A DNA stretch of 64,000 nt from Branchiostoma floridae. Its lineage: Eukaryota; Chordata; Leptocardii; Amphioxiformes; Branchiostomatidae. The translations under genes and the position numbers were made by a program. Below are positions 48,703 to 60,700 of the stretch, in pieces (position 1 is the first letter of the stretch; each line of letters starts with the position of its first letter). Below the pieces are notes generated by a model that saw nothing but the letters and a program-made list of their open reading frames with translations, was not told the origin of the DNA and searched no databases. The DNA lies in contig NC_049992.1 of NCBI RefSeq assembly GCF_000003815.2, positions 2,370,680-2,434,679 on the forward strand, written 5' to 3'.

Positions 48703-51700
48703 CTGGTGTTAAGAATAATTTCCATTTGTGTAGTGGTGTATTATTGCAGCCAGTAGCTACCTATTATGAGTTACGTGCTCGAGGCAACACCTCGAACATA
48801 GGGGACCATAGGGTTGCCGTTATTTTCTTTTTCTAATTCACAATCGTATGTAGCGGGAGTGATAAAAGGGAAGCAAACAGATATAAACAATGCAAATACA
48901 CGTTACGCATCAAGCAAGATAGCAGCATGCAGTGCAGTATAAACTTAATAAGTATGAATTAAAGAGTTTGAATGTATAGTCAGCGCAGTACAAAACTTTC
49001 AAATTTAAATCGGATTGGAAGGAGAAATCAACATCAATATTAAGCGTTCTTTAACACAATACTTGTCAACAACAACAAGAACACAAACAGAACGCTGATT
49101 TTTTTACACAGTATTAAAGAGTAACGAACCTGGAACATTTCAACTCAAGCCAGCAGAGGACAATCGCCGTTGCCCAGGCCATGCTCTCTGTGTGGTCCTC
49201 CCTCTCGGTGCAGGGGCTCTCCTCCCCCGAGGATCCCCTACCTCCATCCCCCTGAGACGCCTCGCTCGTGAAGCTGGCTCCGCTCTGAACACTGAAGGCG
49301 CTGTCCCGCCGCGAGTCGGGCTTCCACTTGGAGCCCCCTTCCCGCCTGTCCCCTTCTGCTTCCGGGTCATCCACGTTCTTGAAGCGAACACTTCCGGTGC
49401 TGCGGGTGCTTGTGTTGCTGTTGGTCCTCTCCCGCGTATCGGGTTCTACCTGGTCTTTGACAGGAATTTTCCCCGCCTTTTCTGAATTTTCGCCGTTTTC
49501 TAAGGATTCTTTTCCTTTCGCTGCTGTTGCGGTTGCTTCGCAGACAGAAGCGCGTTTTGGCTTTCTCGGTGCGACTCTATGCTCGGCATCGTCCACTGAT
49601 AAAGAGGGGATAGGTTCTAACTTGGGATGGGTCATCTGCATCCGCCTCCCCTCCGGATCGAATGGTATAATCGGCCCTAGCCCATCAGACAGGCTCCTCC
49701 GCCTCTGTTGGTTGCCAGGCAGGTTGCTAGGCGACGTAGGCGACCTATCAAACTCGCAGACGGTGATCGACATCGACCTGCCACGTGACTTGGGTTGCGC
49801 ATGCGCCTTCTGGTACACCTCGTCCAGTTCGACGTCCAGGGACAGTTTCTGTATCTGCTCGGAGAGTCTAAGAATCTCCTCCGTACATTTCTTATCCTTC
49901 TCTGATCTATTTTCCTCCTCCTTGGCGATCGCTTCCTCTTCCTCTCGAGCCTCCACGGAGTTGGTCTTCTCCACCTGCATGGTCTCATCGGATGAGGATG
50001 TCTTCCCGTTCTGGTCCCCGTTCTGGTCAGGGCTGGATCTCTCGTGGCGCCGCCTGCCGGATTCCTTTAGTGCTCCATGTTTCATCTGCCTCTGGCGCTT
50101 CTTGGTGATCCTGTTGGTTAGAAATGTCCATCAGTGTCACATCTAAATAAGCTTGTGGTCATGTGAATGCAGTGATAATTGGTTATTGGTTGGACCGACT
50201 ACTCTCTGAGGGCCCCCAAGGGGGGTACCGACAACGCTCTACGCTAAATTCGGGAGGGCCGGCTACGTAATACGCTAAATTATTGACACTTTATTACGCT
50301 CTACGCTAAATTACGAAATTTCATAATGCATTATGTAAATCTTTATCGTCTTTTGGCTGAACTCCGCCGACGGCAGAACACCTGAAGAGGAGATCTAAAC
50401 AAAACTGATATATATAATTCCATCAAAAAGATTAAAACTTAACTTCTAAAGACGTCTTGCTGGACAGAGGCGGCGACAGCAAATTCTTACGCGACAATCC
50501 CTGGGCATGCTCCCCCGGGAATATTGTGAAATATTGACCCTCTGAAACGCCATTTTATGCATTTTGAAGGACAAATTTTGCTCACAGACTAAGCTAAGTT
50601 AAATAGCATCCAATTAGAAATTCACATGGTTTTAGTTTTAAGCTATTGAGGGAAACGCCCCCAAACGTCATTTTCAGATTTCGAGTGCCGAAAGCACGAA
50701 CTGTCGCAAGGAAGTTACGGAAAAATTAGGAAATTCTTACCCTCTAAAACACCATTTCCTGCATTTTGAGGGACAAATTTTGCTGGCAGACCATATGCTC
50801 AATGTAATGACATTTCTGTCAGAGAAACGTCTTTGAGGGCGACGAGCGTCGGAGAGTCGTGAGCGCCGGAGGCCCAAGCCGTCACAAGCCTTAGCAAGGG
50901 CCGCCCGGCGCCCGGAGAAAAATTGAAATCTCGACCCTCTGAAATGCCATTTCCTGCATTTAAGGGGCACATTTTGCTTGTTAACTAAGCTAAGATCGGT
51001 AAAGAAATTTCTACTTGTTTGGGGCGACGCTCCCGCAACATATTTTCACCATGTCCAATGCCGAAGGGGTTAGCAAGAAATTTTGAAATCTGGACCCTTT
51101 GAAACGCAATTTCCAGCATTTTCGCGGGTACAAGTTGCCGGTAGACTAGTTAAGTTTAATGAAACTTTGATTACGCTTGACGAAAAATTAATATGAATTA
51201 CGCTCTACGTTGAATTCGAGCGGTCCCGCTACGGAGTACGTAGAATTAAAACCTCCGATTACGCTCTACGGAAAAGGGCTTTGGGGCCCCCCTCTCTCTC
51301 TCTCTTCGCAGCTATTGGCTGAGTTGCGAGTATCTTGGTTGTCCATCGTGGCTAAATCGCAAGGGTCTGAACTGGCAGCCTGTATACAGCGCCGAATGAC
51401 CTCAATACGGCAATAATTGCCCCAGTTGTGGCAAAGCACTGAAGGTTGGAACCACTTACGCCGGGAAGGAACTAAAATAGGAAAAAAACTTACATGTTTA
51501 GCCGTCCAATATAGCGGAGTAAGACTTACGTTATAGTAATATCTTACACATATTCAAATCAACATTAATCATATCCCATTACCCACCTGTGTGATTTGAC
51601 TGTCTTGAATGGCTGCAGGCAGATGCGGCTGTCGCACGCCAAGTTCAACACCTTCTTAGGTGTCACCATCGGGTTCGACCGCTGCAGCTGCTCAAGGGAG

Positions 51701-54700
51701 ACCCCTAGCGCCTTGGCCAGAAGTGCATCCATGCGCCAGGCGCCGCACGCCAGCTGCAGGTCCACCAGGATCGCCAGGGTGACCACTTCCGGGGTCAGAG
51801 ACTTGCTGGAATATGCCTGAAAGGAAGTTGCCTTCTATCAACTGAAGAATAAAAACCAACAATTGGATGCACACATGTAACTGAGGCAACGTTGCTCTTT
51901 AAGAACCATCGGTGATTTTAGGCAGATTATGCCTTTATCTCTGCTGTATCTAATCGCCTGCTGGTTCATATAAATGCCATATCTTCTGATACGATGTCGC
52001 ACCCACGTTGGTGTGTAATAGGTACCAAGATGTTGCATTGCTATATGGCCTCCTTCGGTCAATATTGACCTTGGTAAAATCCCAATTGATATCAGCCCTA
52101 GCCCTACAGCGTTGACTGTGGCTGTAGGGCTGACATCAACTAAGATGTTGCATTGGCATTTATAACAGTTGCTGTATATTTATGTTACCTTCACAGAAGG
52201 GAACATATTGTTTTTGCTTTGTTTCTTCTTCTTTTCCGCACAAATAAGGTCAACGACCTGGACCAGACGGCTGTCACCATGGTAACCGGTAAAGTAGCAC
52301 CCTGTGGTGTTCGGTTACATAATGTAGCAAATGTCAGATCTAGAGGGGCTCGGGTCACTACATTTAGAAATGTGTTCAAATAAGAATGAACAAAACAGTT
52401 GCCAGTGTTAGACTACAACATGTGAAGGTAACATTCTGTATTTGCTTGCAAATATTACCTTTCTAGTAATAACAGTGTTTGTACTGAGAAGACATTTAGT
52501 GGTACAAGTCGAAAACGTCAGAAGCAAAGCCGTACCTTATACAGAGGTCTTGCAGACGGCGTCCCTCCCAGCTTCCGTGAGCCGAAGGAGCCGAACCGGG
52601 AGCGGAACAGTTTGGACTGGGAGGAGGACTGGCGCCGCTTGGACCGGCGGCGGGGCAGCGCCATAGAGATGGACGAAACTGGGAGTAAAAAATAGCAGAC
52701 ATCATTATGATTTAGTTATATTCGTAGACGAGAGTTCATTTAAAAGCTGTTAGAAAGGAGTACCAAAGAATAAGATCTTACGGGTTATGGCCAATAACGA
52801 GAGTATTTCGGGATATGAAGGTAACAGACTGTAATTTCAAACTTAAATATTTTGAAAGTATTGTAATTCAAAACTTCCGTCCATTGACTTGATATTCCTA
52901 AATACCATGTGTACAAAAGCAACGGATAAAGTTAAATGCGAAACAACCAATAACCGTTAAGTCGATATCTTACCAGCAGAGTCTCTCCTCCGGCCAGCGA
53001 TGAAACCTGACGTCGGAGCTGAACGTAGAGAGATGGAGTCTGCCGCATGACCTGGTGGACAAACGGTACATGATACTCAATCTTGGTCTCAAATTCGAAC
53101 TTAAAGCTTACCTTAACGCCCAGCGCAGCGAGAAATTTTGCAATTGGGCATTGTGAAGCAAGTTAAGCAAAACACAGATAAAACTAGAGTTCGGCGACCT
53201 CTTACCTCCATGAATATTTAGAGCTTTTGTCAATTTCATGCAAATGACTTAATATTAACATGATTTATGCATGGTGTTGTTCATCATTGAATAACGTACA
53301 GTACACATGTCACAAGTAAAATTCCCAATTCAGATCAGTAATCATTAAGTTGTTTTGCAATTTTTGCATAAATTATGCAAATAAGTTCCTCATTTGCATA
53401 TTTGATATCTGCATATGTTCCACCGATTATAATTAACAAGTGTTACATTTATCGAAGTCCAGTTATTGCAAACAATGGAATTATACAATTTCCTTATTAA
53501 TTATGTAAATTGGGTCCTCATTTGCATAAAATGCATATTATTATGAACATATTTGCCCAAGCTACCTGCATACCTAAAATGCAGGCAATCCGTCGTTCCT
53601 TTTTGCAGTTATCCTCTTTGGAGTGTCTTGACAAAAACGCCCCTGCAGTACCACAATTAAATGTTAGGGGATTGAAACTTGTCCCACTTTGTCATGACGC
53701 TAAAAGCTATCTACCACCCAAATGTCACGACCATTTCACGTCCGGGACAAGAGATACATTGAAAAAACTGCTATGATAGAATATTCTAATTAATTATGCA
53801 AATGTACTCCTATTTTGCATAATTAGTATCCTATCTTGTACAACATTGTGTAAGGTACCAACATACCAAAAATCATGAAAATCCGTTGTTCCCTTCTTGA
53901 GTTATCCTCGTCAGAAGTTTTTGACAAAAATGACCCTGCTATCGCAAAACTAGACGCTAGGGGGCCCAAACTTATGTCATTTTTTTCCTGAGCACAAGAG
54001 CTATCTAATACTCAAAAATCTTGACCATAGCATGTCCAGAACACCGAGATAGCAAAATCGGAAGTTGCGCTGCAGTACCAAGGTCACACACCAGGGGGCC
54101 CAAAATTAACCTTGACCTTCGTCTTCCCAACCCCTACCCACATACCAAATATCATCCTAGTCCATCAAGAGGTTCTCAAGTTATGATGTTCACAAATATC
54201 CGGAAACACAAACACACACTCAGACACACACACACACAGACACACTCAAAACTATACCTCCATATTTCATGGAGGTAACAAACGAACACACAAAGCCGGA
54301 TCACTGAACGTTGACCTCTAACCTTTCATGTCCTGCAGATGGAAGCTATCGTCCTCCTCTGACTCCATACTGGAGGTGCGGCGGCCTAGTCCGGCCGAGA
54401 AACCCGACCGCCGGTTACTGCTCCTGGAATGTACGGATATTTGAACTAGGTATTATCATATAAACAGGTCAAACCATGTTGATTACACTGCCGAAAATGC
54501 CATTTGGTACTCATGGAGGGCAAACAAAAACAGTATAGTGGGAAATCCATGACCCGGTCTTCTGTACCATGAGAAGAACCAATTAAGACGTGTATCAGAT
54601 ACGCTAAATGTTGACTTTTGCCCAGTTACAGTAGCTGTAGTATTCGTTCCAAGAGTGACGGTAATGGCTCATTGGAGTGCCTGTTCGGGGCGCATATAGC

Positions 54701-57700
54701 ATGTGTCATGTTCTTAAAATGTGGCTAATAAATTGTGACATATGTTGCTACTAAAAAGTTTATACATGTGCCTCTACCTTGGCTGTTTGTCCAGCGGAAG
54801 CCTCTGCTCCAGCAGTGACGGGAGCGACTCGTTCGTGTCCTCGTCCACAGTGCAGAAGGACATGTATCATCTAATTAATTGCTACATGTTGCCACTAAAA
54901 TAAAAATGATACATATGCCTCTACCTTGGCTGTTTGTCCAGCGGCAGCCTCTGCTCCAGCAGTGTCGGGAGCGACTCGTTGGTGTCATGTTAGTATGTTG
55001 CTAATGAAAGGATATATGTTGCTACTAAAATGATACAAATGTCGATACCTTGGCTGTTTTTCCAGCGGCAGCCTCTGCTCCAGCAGTATCGGGAGCGACT
55101 CGTTAGTGTCATGTTAGTATGTTGCTAATGAAAGGATATATGTTGCTACTAAAATGATACAAATGTCACTACCTTGGCTGTTTTTCCAGCGGCAGCCTTT
55201 GCTCCAGCAGTGACGGGAGCGACTCGTTGGTGTCATGTTAGTATGTTGCTAATGAAAGGATATATGTTGCTACTAAAATGATACAAATGTGGCTACCTTG
55301 GCTGTTTATCCAGCGGAAGCCTCTGCTCCAGCAGTGTCGGGAGCGACTCGTTGGTGTCATGTTAGCATGTTGCTAATGAAAGGATATATGTTGCTACTAA
55401 AATGATACAAATGTCGCTACCTTGGCTGTTTGTCTAGCGGAAGCCTCTGCTCCAGCAGTGTCGGGAGCGACTCGTTGGTGTCATGTTAGCATGTTGCTAA
55501 TGAAAGGATATATGTTGCTACTAAAATGATACAAATGTCGCTACCTTGGCTGTTTGTCTAGCGGAAGCCTCTGCTCCAGCAGTGTCGGGAGCGACTCGTT
55601 GGTGTCATGTTAGCATGTTGCTAATGAAAGGATATATGTTGCTACTAAAATGATACAAATGTCGCTACCTTGGCTGTTTGTCTAGCGGAAGCCTCTGCTC
55701 CAGCAGTGTCGGGAGCGACTCGTTGGTGTCATGTTAGCATGTTGCTAATGAAAGGATATATGTTGCTACTAAAATGATACAAATGTCGCTACCTTGGCTG
55801 TTTGTCCAGCGGAAGCCTCTGCGCCAGCAGTAATGGCAGCGACTCGTTGGTGTCCTCGTCCACGGTGCAGAAGGACACGTATCATCTAATTAATTGCTAC
55901 ATGTTGCCACTAAAGTTAAGGATGATACAAATGTCGCTACCTTGGCTGTTTGTCCAGCGGAAGCCTCTGCTCCAGCAGAGACGGGAGCGACTCGTTGGTG
56001 TCCTCATCAACTGCGCAGAAGGACGTGTAGCGGGAGATGATGTTCGCGGACTGGCTGGTGTGGACGATCTTCGCTCGGGCCTCGTCCAGCACAGTCTCGG
56101 GACATAGGGCTCCTATAGGGGGCAGATCTGACACCGTGCAAGACGGAGATAAGTCATTCAGAATGCCTTGTGAATATTAGATAAACATTTTTAGACCTTC
56201 ACGTACCCGAAGGTGCATAAGGCGGCGCAAATCTCCGTGGGCCACACAACTATGGACTGGTGGGTGCTCACAAGACAAAACATGTGAAGAAGTGGAAACT
56301 TTTCAACCTCTTCACCTTGCACCTATCAAATAATCATTCAAACGTGACTGCAAACAAGCACTAGAAATCCCCAGTCTGTGGGTTGACTATGATGCACTGT
56401 AGACATCACAGTCGGTCCGAGAGAGGTTATAAGGAAAATAAACACACCTTCTGTCTGCAGGCCCTTTTCGCTCCTGTGTAGCCGCTCCTCCAGGTCCAGA
56501 ATAATGGAGCGCGCCGCCAGCTGGTGGATCGTCTCATCCCAGATGTTATCTTCCGGGTCAAGGGTCGGCCGGTCGGGGTCAATAGCCTCACTGACGTCGA
56601 ACGGGATCTTGGGTAGAAAGTGTACTATAAGGTATCACAATATATTTATTTATTCCAGTCGATTTATTTCAGATACACAGCCTACAAATTGGAATGCTTT
56701 GGAAACAACGAGCAGTATTTTGTTATGGCCTAACTTTTTTTCTCGATTTCTGTGCAGAAATGGTTGCTTTCAATGACATTTTAGCATCCCGTAATCTATT
56801 GGTAAAAGCAGGCACGGGACAGAATGGAAAGAACGTATCGGCGCCAGCTGAACTGTGCGGTGAATAAAAAACAAAGATTTTCGACTGGCTTGTTTTGGCT
56901 GAGATAGTTCAATGTAGCATTGAATTATGTTTTAGTAAGCATTCTCCCTCCGGATACCTTTATAGGATATTTCCTAGTTGCCCTTACCTCATAAACGAAC
57001 TCCTCTTCGAACACCAGTCCCCGGATGACGGCTTTGCTCTTTCCTGCTCGCCTCCTCCAATCAGAGTGCTTCTGTACTGACGTCAGGAAGTCGTCAAGGC
57101 TCATGTCACGTGATTTGGGGCTCAGTGGACCCCGGGGGCTGACGCCATTTTGTTTCCGTTGTCTGTCTTCCGTTCTGCTGTCGCTACTGTCTGCGTCACT
57201 TCCTGCACCTCCAACGTCACTTCCTGCACCGTCTGCGTCAGAACTACTGTGTTGATCATGAGGCTTTTCTTTCCCAACGTCTTTAATCTTCGAGGCAGTT
57301 TCTTGAGCTTCACAGGTTCCGGCATCTTGGTCTTCGTGACGCAGTTTGGTGACCTTGAAGTCCTCCATGCTCTGCCCGCCAGTTTCGAACAGCTTTCCCA
57401 GCATCCTCTGCAGCATCATGAGGTCGATGTCACTTCCGCCTTGTCCTGAGATCTTTCGGGTGCGGCTTGCTCTGCTCAGATCTGGAACCTAACGTGCAAA
57501 CAGTCAGTCAGATATGCAAAATCCAGATACAGCCGCCACCCCTTGCGCGTCGCCAAAAAGTATTATATGATTATTCAGGAAAGGTGACTTTTTTAAAGAT
57601 TTTATTGACGTTCTTCATAAGCAAGAATCTAGAGCTACTCAAGGTCAATAGTTACTTAAACTTGAATGAGGACTACAGGATTTGATGGCTGGTAGAGTAG

Positions 57701-60700
57701 AAAGGTTTTAAATTGACTACAAAAATGCTAGACACTAGACAGTGGCATGTGCAATTAACGACTTACTGAACATCCACGGCTGACTTCAGGTGCACGTTTT
57801 GAATCCGCTTTGCGACTGGAATTTGTTTCCTGTGGAGGTCACTTCAGCAGTTTAGAAAGGTGGTGTTTGAAATTTTCGGGTATTCAAGACAGATGGCAGG
57901 TTGGTACTTCTACCACTACTTCTAGGTTAGAGTCTCAAAAGAGTTCTTTAAGTTACTCTTTGAAACTATTGGCTTCATTGTAATGGTAACAGAAAACATA
58001 AAGTTTAATGTTTATGTAAGTTGCATGATTATGAAATGATTGTGAAATAGAGTCGAAATGCAAACGGCCACAGCGCATCAATCATTTAGCTTTCATTATT
58101 TCACAGCCAGACCTAAGCTACAGTTTTCCTGTCATTATTCTTCCAATATTTCTAGTGCCAAAATCATTTTCACATTACGGTTGCTTCTCCCCCAAGGCGA
58201 CTGGTATTTGAATTGCTTGGACCTTTAAGACAGGCTAGTCTCCAAGCAGACCCTACGGTGCCTTAGAAATAGTATCAAAGCTGGCAAGGGACTTAGTATA
58301 GCGGTACCAGGTGCCCGTTTGACTTCCTTTGGCCGGCTATCTCCCTTTGGCCGGCTATACTCCTTTGCCAGCTTTGATACTATCTCTTTAGGCACCGTAG
58401 GGTCTGCTTGGAGACTAAAGACAGACTACAATTTGGTGCTTCCATGCTTCTAGGCTAGACTGGTTCCCCAGAAGTACACTTTGATTTGCTGTTTAAAAAA
58501 AACTGATTAGATTCTTTGTAATATCAAAAGATTGTACTCCGAAAGGACTGCAAACCAGTAGACTTGCCATACTCATTGAGTGGCTGTCCATCACTCAGAA
58601 AGGGCAATGCCTAACCTAAATCAAGAATTAACAGCTCAAAACGTACCCAGATCTTAGGTCCAGTTTACCTGTGGTTATCTGTTTACCGTCTGTAATGATA
58701 ACCTTCAACATGACTACCAAAATAAAGACGTATCTATGATCTTTAAGACAGACTACAATTTGGTGCTTCTAGGCTAGACTAGTTCCCCAGAAGTACACTT
58801 TCATTTGCTGCTTAAAAAAAAAAACTATTAGTTTTTTTGTAATATCAAAAGAGTGCAGTCAAAAAGGGTAATGTCTATTCCAAATCAAGTATCAATAGCC
58901 AAAAACTTTGCGAGACCTTACTAGGTACAGTTTTCCTTTCGTTTTCTTTCTACCATCTGTAATAATAAGTTTCAACATGATTAGTTTATAAAAGACGTAT
59001 CCATGAGCTGCCTCACCTCCAGAGAGTTCCTCTTCCTGTGCGCCCCGCTCTCCTCCCCGCCCACATCTGTCAGGAACTCCCGCTCCGGGCTGCGCGGGCC
59101 CAGAGACGCCGACTTGCCCAGGTCACTGATCTTCCGGATCTAAGGAAAAAAATAGATAGATAATGATAATGAATGGTTTATTTGACATAAAGGTCACATA
59201 CAAAAACATCACACTTACAGTCCTAAGACTGAATTGCGGTGAACGTTTAACAATTATCGTCCGCACTACAACACGGTATAAAAGTGAGAAATTTTGTTGT
59301 TACAATAGGATATATAAGCAAATAAGGAGATAGATAAGACAAAGCGTGCATTCTTCATCCGTAAATAGTTTCATCAGGTTGGTAGATCAATTTAACAAAG
59401 TCTACTTCGTTACACAACCTTCTGTAATTCTTCAGTAAACGTTTCGACGACCATGAAGACAACAGATGGTCGTCGAAACGTGTGGTGTAATACGTTGTAC
59501 TGAATGAAGACGACAGATGGTTTTAGAAAGGTTTACTGAAGAAAATAAAGAAGGTTGTGTAACGAAGAAGACTTTGTTCAACGCGCATTCTTCATATTCA
59601 ACAGCGTGTTTTTTTCTAAATCAAAAGGTTGATTGTACAAATCCTGGTTACCATTGCATCATAATTCATTGGTATCAAATGCTATAAAAATGGCAATGGT
59701 AAAAAAAAGACAATTTTCCAATAATGACGAGCAACAAAAAGCAGCATGTATTGGAAAGATCTCTGATGTCATCCGAGCGGGAGTTTGAACAGTGGATGAG
59801 CAACGACCTCTGCTAACAGTATGCCCTCACTGTAGTGATCTAGTGTAGCTGGCAGGTTCGGTGAGTGACAGCAGATATGTGTCCATTGAACTTTTTGCCT
59901 GGGGAAAGGCTGCCTTCCTTGTTTCTCAGTTGCAAAATATGAAACGTCTTGTCACAGCAACACTAAGGCGATTTGCTACTCTTTGTTCAAGAAAAGCAAC
60001 ATATGTAAGAAAAACGTTTCTGACCTTCCTGACCGGCTCCCTCAGTTCTGTGTCGTGTCTCTCCTTCTTCTTGCTGGAGATCTCGTCCACGATGTCCCTC
60101 AGCAGGTCCCCGGTGTTCACGCTGCTGGCGGCTTCCGAGAAGTCGCTGGTGGTGCTCTGATGGAGGGCAGGAAGTGTATTGTGAAACTTAGGAATAGTTG
60201 TTGCAGCGTAAGAGACAGGCTAAAGTGCTAGGGAGGACCGACTCAAAGTCCAAGCGTTTGTTGACTAGGCAAGCTGTAGTACGGGGAAGGCAGGTTTATA
60301 CTTACGTTTATCTGTTACAATGCAACATGTTGCACATGGAGTAACCAGTTTTCAACTATACTCTGCCTTGGAATAATATAGTACGAATCTTTTCACCTGT
60401 TCGTTCCACCTAACGTAATAAGCTTCTGCATTAGATATCTGTAAATCCGTATACTCGGTGTTTTTTTTTCATGTTCTTTAATATTGTCTTGGCAAATGGG
60501 ACAAATAGACTCGGCAACAGCAATGATGTATTCAAATTAGTGTGTGTATTCCCGCTTCCCGGGCGTACTTGTGAAACGGTTGGACTTGAACTCGAAAACT
60601 CTCTATGATCATGCCTGTCAGTGTCTTCGTTCATCGCTGCACAGCAAACATGGCATTGCTGTCTATTGATTTTGTATTCTCTATGAGTAGGCTAATATTC

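Noticed and set aside
49328..50146. 272-codon plus-strand frame
   Set aside because: Antisense shadow of VWA5B exon 15; the minus strand has the family match and splice sites.
55845..55890. Duplicated exon with its own acceptor (TTAATTAG before ATGATACGTGTCC)
   Set aside because: An AG is present, but splicing from exon 10 gives AGA TGA (stop), and from exon 9 gives the wrong frame; treated as an exon shard.
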